The notes: generated from the letters alone by a model not told the origin. Positions 43,975 through 52,616 are shown, numbered from the stretch's first letter. The stretch: DNA of 64,000 nt from Roseovarius aestuariivivens (GCF_004761875.1 NZ_SJEY01000001.1:434001-498000); one strand, 5' to 3'. Numbers and translations: made by a program.

Positions 43975-44712
43975 ATGTTCGACGTTTCGCTCTGGGGCGC
44001 GTTTTTCGGCGGGCTTGTGGTGTTTTTCTCACCCTGCATCTTGCCGATCGTGCCCTTTTACCTCGGATACATGGCCGGATCGGGGCTTGGCGCGCTGAAC
44101 GAGGCGGGCGAGCTTCCCGCTGATATCCGCCGGCGCGCGGTTCTGTCGTCGATCATGTTTTCGCTTGGTATCATCACGGTATTCGTGCTGCTGGGCGCGG
44201 CGGCGTTTTCGCTGAGCCAGATGTTCCGGGCCTATCAGGCCGAATTCCGCTGGGTGGCGGCAGGCATCATTTTCGTCATGGGGCTGCATTTCCTGGGCGT
44301 GATCCGGATCGGGTTTCTCGACCGGCAATTCCAGGTGCAGGCGGGCGACACGGCGAACATGTCGGTGCTGGGCTCTTACGTGGTGGGGCTGGCCTTTGCC
44401 GCGGGCTGGACGCCTTGTGTTGGCGGGGTGCTGACCGCCGTGATCATGACCGCGAGCTTCGAGGAGACCGCGTGGCAGGGGCTGGGCCTGCTTCTGATTT
44501 TCGGGGTCGGTTTGACGCTGCCCTTCGTGGTGGCGGCGCTGTTCATCAAGCCGTTCCTGCGGTTTGCCAAGCGGTTCCGGCAGCATCTGGGCAAGGTGGA
44601 GAAGGTGATGGGTGTCTTGCTGATCGTCTTCGCGGGGCTTCTGGTCACGAACCGGATCAACGAGATCGCATTTTGGCTGTTGGAGGCTTTTCCGGTCTTC
44701 AGTCAGATTTAA
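43975..44712 (+). CDS. soxV: CcdA-type thiol-disulfide membrane transporter SoxV
   Basis: 245 residues, six hydrophobic helices. The two redox cysteines lie in helix 1 (FFSPCILPIVPFY) and helix 4 (AAGWTPCVGGVL), each within the PC motif of the CcdA/DsbD family. Passes electrons from cytoplasmic thioredoxin to periplasmic SoxS and SoxW, which keeps the SoxY cysteine reduced. RBS AAAGGAAA before the ATG. First gene of the rightward sox operon. Confidence 0.94.
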   Translation: MFDVSLWGAFFGGLVVFFSPCILPIVPFYLGYMAGSGLGALNEAGELPADIRRRAVLSSIMFSLGIITVFVLLGAAAFSLSQMFRAYQAEFRWVAAGIIFVMGLHFLGVIRIGFLDRQFQVQAGDTANMSVLGSYVVGLAFAAGWTPCVGGVLTAVIMTASFEETAWQGLGLLLIFGVGLTLPFVVAALFIKPFLRFAKRFRQHLGKVEKVMGVLLIVFAGLLVTNRINEIAFWLLEAFPVFSQI

Positions 44713-44728
44713 GCGAGGGAGAGACGTC

Positions 44729-45304
44729 ATGAAACACTGGATCACGACACTGGCCGCGGCGCTGCTGGCGCTGCCTGCCTGGGCGGCAGAAATGGGCGAT
44801 GACGGGCTGCACAAGGCCGCCTGGATGCGCGAGACCTTTCTGGATCTGCGCGAGGATCTGGAGGAGGCCAACGCCGAGGGCAAACGCCTGTTGCTGATGG
44901 TGGAGCAGCGCGGCTGTCTTTACTGCAAGAAGATGCATGAGGATGTGTTCCCCGTACCTGCGGTCGCGGACTATATCTCGGAGAATTATTTCGTGGTGCA
45001 GCTGAACCTGCATGGCGACCGGGAAATCGTCGATTTCGATGGCGAGGCGATGGCCGAAAAGGCGGCGACGCGGAAGTGGGGGATTCTGTTCACGCCATCG
45101 TTGATCTTCCTGCCGGAAGAGGTGCCGGAGGATGAATCCACGGCTCAGGCTCAGGTCGCATTACAGCCTGGCGCGTTCTCTGCCAGCACGACTTTGGACA
45201 TGCTGACCTGGGTCAACGAGAAGCGCTATGACGTTGAAAACGGAGAAGATTTTCAGCGCTACCATGCGCGCCGAATTCAGGAGCGCGCGGCCGAAAAACA
45301 GTAG
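44729..45304 (+). CDS. soxW: periplasmic thioredoxin SoxW
   Basis: 191 residues. Signal peptide MKHWITTLAAALLALPAWA, then the SoxW hallmark EMGDDGLHKAAWM and a thioredoxin domain with CLYC active site (EQRGCLYCKKMHEDVF). The cis-Pro is in GILFTPSLIFL. Receives electrons from SoxV. A second gene of the same type (52023-52616) lies downstream of soxD. Confidence 0.93.
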   Translation: MKHWITTLAAALLALPAWAAEMGDDGLHKAAWMRETFLDLREDLEEANAEGKRLLLMVEQRGCLYCKKMHEDVFPVPAVADYISENYFVVQLNLHGDREIVDFDGEAMAEKAATRKWGILFTPSLIFLPEEVPEDESTAQAQVALQPGAFSASTTLDMLTWVNEKRYDVENGEDFQRYHARRIQERAAEKQ

Positions 45305-45328
45305 AGAGATCGGTGCCCCATAATAAAT

Positions 45329-45346
45329 AATTCAAAAGTGTGAATT
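45329..45346. promoter_or_regulatory. SqrR/BigR-type operator upstream of soxX
   Basis: AATTC-AAAAGTGT-GAATT, an exact match to the ATTC-N8-GAAT form known for persulfide-sensing ArsR proteins. It lies in the 121-bp gap between soxW and soxX, so soxXYZABCD should have its own sulfur-responsive promoter. Confidence 0.68.
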
Positions 45347-45425
45347 TGTAGTTGCGTCGCCGCCGGACTGTGAACTACCGTATACACGAGCTATCCAAGA
45401 GGGACTGGAAGCCACGGGAGGACCT

Positions 45426-45902
45426 ATGAAGTTTACACTCACGACTTTGGCGGCGGCACTGGTCGCAACGCCCCTGATCGCCGGCGACGTAACGCCGGCC
45501 TCTGTCACCTACGGCGAATACGGCCAGATCGAGGACTCCCTGACGGGGCAGCCCGGCGATGCGGAAAACGGCGCCTTGGTGATGAAGACCAAGTCGATCG
45601 GCAACTGCATTGCCTGCCATCAGGTGACGGCGCTCAACGATGCGCCGTTCCACGGCGAAATCGGCCCGATGCTTGACGGCGTCGGCGACCGCTGGGGCGA
45701 AGCGGAACTGCGCGGGATCGTGGCGAATGCCAAGAAGATGTTCCCGGGCACGATCATGCCCGCCTACTTCAAGAACGAAGGCTATATCCGCCCGGGCGAC
45801 GCCTATACCGGCGAGGCGCCGGAGGGACCTCTCGACACGCTGCTGACAGCCCAGCAGATCGAGGATGTGGTGGCCTTCCTGATGACCCAGAAGGAACAGT
45901 GA
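45426..45902 (+). CDS. soxX: sulfur-oxidation cytochrome c SoxX
   Basis: 158 residues. Signal peptide MKFTLTTLAAALVATPLIA. One heme c site CIACHQ (about residue 60), axial Met in PGTIMPAYFKNEG, and a helical C-terminus (LLTAQQIEDVVAFLM). Forms with SoxA the heterodimer that couples thiosulfate to the SoxYZ cysteine. RBS GGGAGGACCT. The operator at 45329 lies in front. Confidence 0.96.
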   Translation: MKFTLTTLAAALVATPLIAGDVTPASVTYGEYGQIEDSLTGQPGDAENGALVMKTKSIGNCIACHQVTALNDAPFHGEIGPMLDGVGDRWGEAELRGIVANAKKMFPGTIMPAYFKNEGYIRPGDAYTGEAPEGPLDTLLTAQQIEDVVAFLMTQKEQ

Positions 45903-45950
45903 GCCGGGTCGGTTTTCCGGATCCTGCTCTGTGAGACAAAGGAGATGACA

Positions 45951-46370
45951 ATGGACTTGACCAGACGTGAAACGCTGGCGGTTGGCGGTGCGGCCCTCGT
46001 GGTTGCCGCCCTGCCGATGCCGGCCATGGCCTCGGCCGTGGATGACCTGATCAACGAGTTCACCGGCGGGGCCGATCTGGCCGACAGCGGTGTCGACCTG
46101 ATCGCGCCGGAGATCGCCGAGAACGGCAACACCGTGCCGATCGAAGTGAGCGCTGAGGGCGCCGCGTCGATCATGGTGCTGGCGGCCGGCAACCCGACGC
46201 CCCCCGTGGCAACCTTCAACTTCGGCCCGTTGGCAGGCGAAAGCCGCGCCAAGACCCGTATTCGCCTGGCTGGCACGCAAGACGTGATCGCCGTGGCGAA
46301 GATGGCGGACGGCAGTTTTGCCCGCACGTCGAAGAACGTCAAAGTCACCATCGGCGGCTGCGGCGGCTAA
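45951..46370 (+). CDS. soxY: sulfur carrier subunit SoxY
   Basis: 139 residues from the ATG at 45951 (AAAGGAGATGACA before it; an ATG two codons upstream overlaps the RBS). Tat signal LTRRETLAVGGAALVVAALP. Immunoglobulin-like domain ending in GGCGG, whose Cys carries the sulfur intermediates during thiosulfate oxidation. Partner SoxZ is encoded 19 bp downstream. Confidence 0.97.
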   Translation: MDLTRRETLAVGGAALVVAALPMPAMASAVDDLINEFTGGADLADSGVDLIAPEIAENGNTVPIEVSAEGAASIMVLAAGNPTPPVATFNFGPLAGESRAKTRIRLAGTQDVIAVAKMADGSFARTSKNVKVTIGGCGG

Positions 46371-46389
46371 GGTAGAGGAGATTTAAGAT

Positions 46390-46719
46390 ATGGCAAAAGG
46401 TGTACGCCCCCGCGTGAAAGTTCCCAAGTCGGCCTCGGCTGGTGACGTGATCACGATCAAGTGCCTGATCAGCCACCAGATGGAATCGGGCCAGCGCAAG
46501 GACAAGGAAGGCAACGTCATTCCGCGTTCGATCATCAACAACTTCACCTGTTCGTTCAACGGTGAGACGGTGATCAACGTGAAGATGGAGCCGGCCATTT
46601 CCACCAACCCCTATTTCGAGTTCGACGCCAAGGTGCCCGAAGCGGGCGAGTTCGAATTCGTCTGGGACGACGATGACGGCTCGACCTATACGGACACGCA
46701 GGCGATCAGCGTCGGCTGA
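46390..46719 (+). CDS. soxZ: sulfur carrier subunit SoxZ
   Basis: 109 residues without its own signal peptide; it is exported with SoxY through the Tat route. Ig-like fold: VRPRVKVPKSASAGDVITIKCLISHQMESG, INNFTCSFNGETVINVKME and FEFVWDDDDGSTYTDTQAIS are typical. Scaffolds SoxY and its swinging C-terminal arm. Followed by a hairpin before soxA. Confidence 0.97.
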   Translation: MAKGVRPRVKVPKSASAGDVITIKCLISHQMESGQRKDKEGNVIPRSIINNFTCSFNGETVINVKMEPAISTNPYFEFDAKVPEAGEFEFVWDDDDGSTYTDTQAISVG

Positions 46720-46734
46720 TACCGAGAGAGCGCG

Positions 46735-46767
46735 CCCCGCACCGGAAATCTCCGGAGCGGGGTTGTT
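46735..46767 (+). terminator. intra-operon hairpin between soxZ and soxA
   Basis: CCCCGC-A-CCGGA / TCCGG-A-GCGGGG (46735-46762) with a 4-nt loop, followed by TTGTT. Stem 11 bp with one internal A/A mismatch. Probably a partial terminator or an mRNA-stabilising 3' end for soxXYZ. Confidence 0.6.
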
Positions 46768-46788
46768 CCAGGGAGGAAGGACAACACA

Positions 46789-47640
46789 ATGAAATTCAAA
46801 GCACTGACCGCCATTGCCGCGCTGATGATCGCCCCCGGCGTGGCCTTCGCCGAACCCGATGACGACACGCTTGTCATCAACGGCGAGACCGAGATGGTCA
46901 CCAAGACGGCGGCGCCCGCGCATATGGAAGGGACCGGCATCGATACGATCATGTCGGGCTGGCACTTCCGCTCGGACGAGACGCAGGCGCTGGAGACAGA
47001 CGATTTCGACAACCCCGGCATGATCTTCGTCGATGCGGGCCGCGAACAGTGGAACACCGTGGAAGGCGAGGCGGGCAAGTCCTGCGCAAGCTGCCACGAG
47101 GGCCCGGAAAGCATGGAGGGCGTGCGCGCCGTCTATCCGAAGTGGAACGAGGACGCGGGCGAGGTGCGCACGCTGGCGCATCAGATCAACGCCTGCCGGA
47201 CCGAGAACATGAAAGCTGATCCCTACAAGTACACAAGCGGACAGATGGCGAACATGGAAGCGCTCATTTCGCTGCAATCGCGCGGCATGCCGGTCAACGT
47301 CGCCATCGACGGCCCGGCGGCCGAGACCTGGGAGCAGGGCAAGGAGCTCTACTATACCCGGACCGGTCAGCTTGAGCTGAGCTGCGCGAACTGCCACGAG
47401 GACAACTATGGCAACATGATCCGCGCCGACCACCTCAGCCAGGGCCAGATCAACGGTTTCCCGACCTACCGTCTGAAGAACGCCAAGCTGAACACGGTGC
47501 ATGCGCGCTTCAAGGGCTGTGTGCGGGACACCCGCGCCGAGACCTTCAAGCCGGGCGGCCCGGAGTTCATCGCGCTTGAGCTTTATGTCGCAAGCCGCGG
47601 CAACGGCCTGTCGGTCGAGGGCCCGTCGGTCCGCAACTAA
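46789..47640 (+). CDS. soxA: diheme cytochrome c SoxA
   Basis: 283 residues. Signal peptide MKFKALTAIAALMIAPGVAFA. Two heme sites, CASCHEG and CANCHED, so the diheme type found in Paracoccus and Rhodovulum. The active-site Cys ligand that becomes a persulfide is in RFKGCVRDTRAETFKPGG. L-cysteine S-thiosulfotransferase with SoxX. RBS GGGAGGAAGG. Confidence 0.97.
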   Translation: MKFKALTAIAALMIAPGVAFAEPDDDTLVINGETEMVTKTAAPAHMEGTGIDTIMSGWHFRSDETQALETDDFDNPGMIFVDAGREQWNTVEGEAGKSCASCHEGPESMEGVRAVYPKWNEDAGEVRTLAHQINACRTENMKADPYKYTSGQMANMEALISLQSRGMPVNVAIDGPAAETWEQGKELYYTRTGQLELSCANCHEDNYGNMIRADHLSQGQINGFPTYRLKNAKLNTVHARFKGCVRDTRAETFKPGGPEFIALELYVASRGNGLSVEGPSVRN

Positions 47641-47652
47641 AAAACGAGAATG

Positions 47653-47686
47653 CCCCGTGCCCGCAATGGGTTACGGGGTTTTCTTT
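47653..47686 (+). terminator. intra-operon terminator-like hairpin between soxA and soxB
   Basis: CCCCGTGCCC (47653-47662) pairs with GGGT-T-ACGGGG (47668-47678) around a GCAAT loop, followed by TTTTCTTT. It has the form of a real rho-independent terminator inside the operon. Confidence 0.72.
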
Positions 47687-47740
47687 ACTCAAATATATTC
47701 AAATTTCCGCATGTAATAGCGGGGAATGGAAAGGCACCTC

Positions 47741-49438
47741 ATGATCTCTCGTCGTGATTTTCTGCAAGTGGGCATGGCCGCCTCTGCGCTGGTGGGCGCG
47801 AGCGGCTTCGGCAACTGGGCGAAACTGGCCGCGCAGCAGGCGCTGACGCAGGACCAGCTTTTGCAGTTCGACACGTTCGGGAACGTGAGCCTGATCCATG
47901 TCACCGACATTCACGCGCAGCTTAAGCCGATCTATTTCCGCGAGCCGGAGATCAATATCGGCGTGGGCGACAACAAGGGGAAGGTGCCGCACCTGACCGG
48001 GGCCGATTTCCGGCAGGCCTATGGGATCGAGGATGGCAGCCCGCGCGATTACGCGCTGACCTATGAGGATTTCGCGTCGCTGGCCCGCGAATATGGCCGT
48101 GTCGGCGGGCTGGATCGGGTGGCCACGGTGGTGAACGCGATCCGCGCCGACCGGCCCGACGCGATCCTACTGGATGGCGGGGATACCTGGCACGGGTCCT
48201 ACACCTGCTATCACACCGAAGGGCAGGACATGGTCAACGTGATGAACGCGCTGAAGCCCGACGCGATGACCTTTCACTGGGAATTCACGCTGGGGCAGGA
48301 CCGGGTGCGCGAACTGATCGAGGGGCTGCCCTTTGCAGCACTTGGCCAGAACATTTTCGACGCAACCTGGGACGAGCCCTCTGAGGAATTCAAGGCGTAT
48401 GAATTCTTCGAGCGCGGCGGGGCCAAGATCGCCGTGATCGGGCAGGCGTTTCCCTACATGCCCATCGCAAACCCGGGCTGGATGTTCCCGGACTTCAGCT
48501 TTGGCATTCGTGACGAGCGGATGCAGGAGGTTGTCAACGACGTGCGTGGGCAGGGCGCCGATCTGGTCGTCGTCCTGAGCCATAACGGCTTTGACGTGGA
48601 CAAGCAGATGGCGGGCGTGGTCGAGGGGATCGACGTGATCCTGTCGGGCCACACCCATGACGCGGTGCCCGAGCCGGTGCTGGTGGGCGAGACGATCATC
48701 GTGGCCTCTGGCTCGAACGGCAAGTTTGTGAGCCGGGTGGATCTGGACGTGCGCGAGGGCCGGATGATGGGCTTCCGCCACAAGCTGATCCCGATCTTCT
48801 CGGACGTGATCCAGCCCGACAAAGACATGGCTGCGCTGATCGACGAGCAGCGCGCGCCCTATGAGGCCGAGATGGCCGAGGTGATCGGGCAGACCGAGGA
48901 CACGCTTTATCGCCGTGGCAATTTCAACGGCACGTGGGATGACGTGATCTGTGACGCGCTTTTGTCCGAGCGGGATGCCGAGATCGCGCTGAGCCCCGGC
49001 GTGCGCTGGGGGCCGAGCCTGATCCCCGGACAGGACATCACGCGGGAGGATATCTGGGGGGTCACCTCGATGACCTACCCGGAGGCGTACCGGACGGAAA
49101 TGACGGGCGAGTTCCTCAAGGTGATCCTGGAGGACGTGGCCGACAACATCTTCAACCCCAACCCCTATTATCAGCAGGGCGGCGACATGGTGCGGATCGG
49201 GGGCATGGGCTATGCGATCGATATCTCCAAGCCGCAGGGTGAGCGCATTTCCGACATGACCCTGCTGAGCACGGGCGGGGCCATTGATCCTGCGCGCAAT
49301 TACGTCGTCGCGGGCTGGGCCAGCGTGAACGAAGGCACCGAAGGCCCGCCCATCTGGGACGTGGTGGAAAGCCACATTCGCAAGTTGGGCACGGTGACCG
49401 CCCCCGGGCATGACAACGTGAAAGTGACCGGCGTCTGA
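47741..49438 (+). CDS. soxB: thiosulfohydrolase SoxB
   Basis: 565 residues from the ATG at 47741 (GGAAAGG 6 nt upstream). Tat signal ISRRDFLQVGMAASALVGA. Two-domain 5'-nucleotidase-like dimanganese enzyme: LIHVTDIHAQLKP, LLDGGDTWHGSYTC, LSHNGFDVDKQ and LSGHTHDAVPEP supply the metal ligands, and the C-domain begins near YRRGNFNGTWDD. Hydrolyses sulfate from the SoxY-bound thiosulfate. 102 bp follow soxA, with the hairpin between them. Confidence 0.97.
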   Translation: MISRRDFLQVGMAASALVGASGFGNWAKLAAQQALTQDQLLQFDTFGNVSLIHVTDIHAQLKPIYFREPEINIGVGDNKGKVPHLTGADFRQAYGIEDGSPRDYALTYEDFASLAREYGRVGGLDRVATVVNAIRADRPDAILLDGGDTWHGSYTCYHTEGQDMVNVMNALKPDAMTFHWEFTLGQDRVRELIEGLPFAALGQNIFDATWDEPSEEFKAYEFFERGGAKIAVIGQAFPYMPIANPGWMFPDFSFGIRDERMQEVVNDVRGQGADLVVVLSHNGFDVDKQMAGVVEGIDVILSGHTHDAVPEPVLVGETIIVASGSNGKFVSRVDLDVREGRMMGFRHKLIPIFSDVIQPDKDMAALIDEQRAPYEAEMAEVIGQTEDTLYRRGNFNGTWDDVICDALLSERDAEIALSPGVRWGPSLIPGQDITREDIWGVTSMTYPEAYRTEMTGEFLKVILEDVADNIFNPNPYYQQGGDMVRIGGMGYAIDISKPQGERISDMTLLSTGGAIDPARNYVVAGWASVNEGTEGPPIWDVVESHIRKLGTVTAPGHDNVKVTGV

Positions 49439-49476
49439 GCGCCGTGGAGAATGAGACGAAAGAGGAGGTCAGAGAC

Positions 49477-50763
49477 ATGACTGCCGAGACCAAAAAGAAG
49501 GGGGCCTCGCGCCGCGCGTTCCTGAAGGGCGCGGTTGCGGCGGGTGGTGCTGTCGCCGGGGGTGCGATGGCGCGCGCGGCGGATGGACCCGAGCCGCTGA
49601 TCACCGAGGTGCAGGACTGGGCCAGCGGGCTGGGCGAGGGCGTGGATGCCACGCCTTACGGCCTGCCGATCCGGTTCGAGGATGACGTGATCCGCCGCAA
49701 CGTGGAGTGGCTGACGGCCGATACGATCAGTTCGATCAACTTTACGCCCATTCATGCGCTGGACGGCACGATCACGCCGCAGGGCTGTGCGTTCGAGCGG
49801 CACCATTCGGGGGCCATTGAGCTCAAGAAGGAAGATTACCGCCTGATGATCAACGGGCTGGTGGATCAGCCGCTGGTCTTCACCTATGCCGATCTGGAGC
49901 GGTTCCCGCGCGAGAACCATGTCTATTTCTGCGAATGTGCGGCGAATACCGGCATGGAATGGGCCGGTGCGCAGCTCAACGGCGCGCAGTTCACGCATGG
50001 GATGATCCACAATATGGAATATTCCGGCGTGCCGCTGCGGACCCTGCTGGAAGAGGCGGGGCTCGAGGCTGCGGGCGATCTGAGTGACAAATGGATCTAC
50101 GTGGAGGGTGCCGATGCGTCCTCGAACGGGCGGTCGATTCCGATGGAAAAGGCGCTCGACGACGTGCTGGTGGCGTTCAAGGCCAACGGCGAGGCGCTGC
50201 GCAAGGAGCATGGATATCCCGTGCGCCTCGTCGTGCCGGGCTGGGAAGGCAATATGTGGGTCAAGTGGCTGCGTCGTGTCGAGGTCAAGGACGGCCCGAC
50301 CGAGAGCCGCGAGGAAACCTCCAAGTACACCGACACGCTGGCGGATGGCACGAGCCGCAAGTGGACATGGGAGATGGATGCGAAGTCTGTGGTGACCTCT
50401 CCCTCGCCGCAATCGCCCATCACCCATGGCCCCGGGCCGCTGGTCATCACTGGCCTCGCGTGGTCAGGCCGGGGTGCCATCACCCGCGTGGACGTGTCCA
50501 CGGACGGGGGCATGAACTGGACGCAGGCGCGGCTTGCCAAGGAAGGTGACTCCAAGGCGCTGTCGCGGTTCTATCTCGATATCGAGTGGGACGGCAGCGA
50601 GATGTTCCTGCAGAGCCGGGCGCATGACGAGACCGGCTATGTCCAGCCCACGAAAGCGCAGCTGCGCGAGGTGCGCGGCGAGAACTCGATCTATCACAAC
50701 AATTGCATCCAGACCTGGTGGGTGAAGGAAAACGGGGAGGCAGAGAATGTCGAAGTCTCTTAA
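49477..50763 (+). CDS. soxC: sulfane dehydrogenase molybdenum subunit SoxC
   Basis: 428 residues from the ATG at 49477 (GAGGAGG upstream). Tat signal ASRRAFLKGAVAAGG. Sulfite-oxidase fold: molybdopterin domain with the Mo-binding Cys in VYFCECAANTGMEWAG and ALDGTITPQGCAFERHHSG, then a Mo-co dimerisation domain (LVITGLAWSGRGAITRVDVSTDGG). With SoxD oxidises the outer sulfane sulfur on SoxY, giving six extra electrons. Overlaps soxD by 17 bp. Confidence 0.96.
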   Translation: MTAETKKKGASRRAFLKGAVAAGGAVAGGAMARAADGPEPLITEVQDWASGLGEGVDATPYGLPIRFEDDVIRRNVEWLTADTISSINFTPIHALDGTITPQGCAFERHHSGAIELKKEDYRLMINGLVDQPLVFTYADLERFPRENHVYFCECAANTGMEWAGAQLNGAQFTHGMIHNMEYSGVPLRTLLEEAGLEAAGDLSDKWIYVEGADASSNGRSIPMEKALDDVLVAFKANGEALRKEHGYPVRLVVPGWEGNMWVKWLRRVEVKDGPTESREETSKYTDTLADGTSRKWTWEMDAKSVVTSPSPQSPITHGPGPLVITGLAWSGRGAITRVDVSTDGGMNWTQARLAKEGDSKALSRFYLDIEWDGSEMFLQSRAHDETGYVQPTKAQLREVRGENSIYHNNCIQTWWVKENGEAENVEVS

Positions 50764-51934
50764 TCTTTATGCTGGCGCGGTCGTCGGCGTGGGCGTCGTG
50801 CTGACGGCGGCGGCCAATTTCGCGGACCGGTTCGTGTCCCCGTTGCCGGGCGAGGCGCGGATGATGACGGATGCGCCCAATTCGGCCTATGGGCTTGTGA
50901 TCGCGGCGGCAAATGCGCAGCCCGGCCCGTCGGAAGGGCCGATGGGGATCGGGCGAAAGGCCCTGCCCGAGGAAATCGCGGCATGGGATCTGGATATCAG
51001 CCCTGATGCAACCGAACTGCCGGTCGGCTCGGGCTCGGTCACGGATGGCGAGACGCTGTTTTCGAACAATTGCGCGGTCTGCCACGGCGAATTCGCCGAG
51101 GGTGTGGGCAACTGGCCCAAGCTGGCCGGTGGCGATGGCACACTGGCCGACAAGGACCCGGTCAAGACCGTTGGCAGCTACTGGCCCTACCTGTCGACGG
51201 CGTGGGATTACGTACACCGCTCGATGCCCTTCGGGGGTGCGCAGACGCTTACGGTGGACGAGACCTATGCGATCACGGCCTATATCCTCTATTCCAATTA
51301 CCTCGTGGAAGACGATTTCGTTCTTTCGAACGAGAATTTCCTGGAGGTGGAAATGCCCAATGCCGACGGGTTCATCGTGGATGACCGCGAAGAGGCCGAG
51401 GCGCATTTCTGGAATGCCGAGCCGTGCATGGAAAACTGCAAGGACAGTGTCGAGATCACAATGCGCGCCGCCGTTCTGGACGTGACCCCGGAAGAGGAGA
51501 GCGCCACCGAGGAGGCCAGCGACATGGCCGTAGCCGAGCCCGAGGCCGCACCGAGCGAACCGGCAACCGAACAGCAGGCCGTGGAGGCCGCGGTGGAAAC
51601 CGCAGCGCTTGATGCCGATCTGGTGGCCGATGGCGAGAAGGTCTTCAAGAAGTGCCAAGCCTGCCACATGGTGGGCGAGGGCGCCAAGAACCGCGTCGGG
51701 CCGCATCTGAACGACGTGGTGGGGCGCACCGTCGGCGGCCTTGACGGGTTCAACTATTCCGGCGCGCTGGCCGAGATGGGTGAGGCCGGGAAGACCTGGA
51801 CTGAGGCGGAACTGGCGGCGTTTCTGGAGAATCCGCGCAGCTATGCCAAGGGCACGAAGATGTCTTTTGCCGGTCTCAAAAAGGAAGACGATCAGGCGGC
51901 GATCGTGGAATACCTGAGGTCGCATTCACAGTGA
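50747..51934 (+). CDS. soxD: diheme cytochrome c SoxD
   Basis: 395 residues. An N-terminal hydrophobic segment (YAGAVVGVGVVLTAAANF) serves as signal or anchor. First heme domain CAVCHGEF with GNWPKLAGGDG, an Ala/Glu-rich linker (about 245-285), and a second, mitochondrial-cytochrome-like heme domain CQACHMVGEGAKNRVGPHL with axial Met in GTKMSFAGL. Electron-accepting subunit of SoxCD. A strong terminator follows 9 bp after the stop. Confidence 0.95.
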   Translation: MSKSLNLYAGAVVGVGVVLTAAANFADRFVSPLPGEARMMTDAPNSAYGLVIAAANAQPGPSEGPMGIGRKALPEEIAAWDLDISPDATELPVGSGSVTDGETLFSNNCAVCHGEFAEGVGNWPKLAGGDGTLADKDPVKTVGSYWPYLSTAWDYVHRSMPFGGAQTLTVDETYAITAYILYSNYLVEDDFVLSNENFLEVEMPNADGFIVDDREEAEAHFWNAEPCMENCKDSVEITMRAAVLDVTPEEESATEEASDMAVAEPEAAPSEPATEQQAVEAAVETAALDADLVADGEKVFKKCQACHMVGEGAKNRVGPHLNDVVGRTVGGLDGFNYSGALAEMGEAGKTWTEAELAAFLENPRSYAKGTKMSFAGLKKEDDQAAIVEYLRSHSQ

Positions 51935-51943
51935 CGTGTTTTG

Positions 51944-51969
51944 CGGGGCCGGGTGACCGGCCCCGTTTT
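51944..51969 (+). terminator. rho-independent terminator after soxD
   Basis: A perfect 9-bp stem CGGGGCCGG (51944-51952) / CCGGCCCCG (51957-51965) with a GTGA loop and TTTT. It separates soxXYZABCD from the second soxW-like gene and soxEF. Confidence 0.88.
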
Positions 51970-52022
51970 GTAAATCGTGCGCTCTGTGGCACACTCGGCA
52001 CTGATCCAAGGGAGGAGAGATC

Positions 52023-52616
52023 ATGCTGACTCGCCGTTCTTTTTGCGTCTCTACCGTGGCCGGGGCCATGATGGCGCGTCCGGGATTTGCCGCCACGATG
52101 GGCGATGACGGGCTGCACAAGCAGCCCTGGATGCTCGACACCTTTCTGGAAATGGGGGACGATCTGGCCACCGCGTCAGATGAGGGGCGGCACCTGTTGG
52201 TGCTTTATGAGCAGGCGGGCTGTCCTTATTGCCGCGAGCTGCACGAGGTGAATTTTGAGCGCACCGAGATCACCGATTATATCCAAGAGCATTTCGACGT
52301 GATCCAGCTTGACCTTTGGGGCGCGCGCGAGGTGACGGATTTCGACGGCGCGGTTCTGGAGGAACGCCGTCTGGCGCAGAAATGGGGCGTGAATTTCACG
52401 CCCACCACGGTGATTTTCGGCAAGGATAACGTGGGCGCGGAGACCTTCCGCGAGGCGGAGGTGTTTCGGCTGCCCGGCTATCTGAAGCCGTTTCATTACC
52501 TGTCGTCACTGGAATATGTAGTGACCGGCGAATACGAAAAACAAAGCTTTCAGAGGTATTTGCAGGATAAATTTGAAGCGTTGCGCGAAAAGGGAATCGA
52601 CCCTGATGTCTGGTAG
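52023..52616 (+). CDS. second SoxW-like periplasmic thioredoxin
   Basis: 197 residues. Starts MLTRRSFCVSTVAGAMMARPGFA, a Tat-like signal, then TMGDDGLHKQPWMLDTF just as in SoxW, and a thioredoxin active site CPYC (EQAGCPYCRELHE). A C-terminal extension (LEYVVTGEYEKQSFQRYLQDKFEALREKG) has no catalytic motif. It differs from the first SoxW in export route and active-site dipeptide, so may serve another client such as SoxE/SoxF or cytochrome maturation. The gene end overlaps soxE by 11 bp. Confidence 0.88.
   Translation: MLTRRSFCVSTVAGAMMARPGFAATMGDDGLHKQPWMLDTFLEMGDDLATASDEGRHLLVLYEQAGCPYCRELHEVNFERTEITDYIQEHFDVIQLDLWGAREVTDFDGAVLEERRLAQKWGVNFTPTTVIFGKDNVGAETFREAEVFRLPGYLKPFHYLSSLEYVVTGEYEKQSFQRYLQDKFEALREKGIDPDVW

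Noticed and set aside
43514..44032. soxS starting at 43927 or 44032
   Set aside because: These starts would spoil the signal peptide, place the palindrome 43918-43932 in coding sequence or run into soxV, and have no ribosome binding site.
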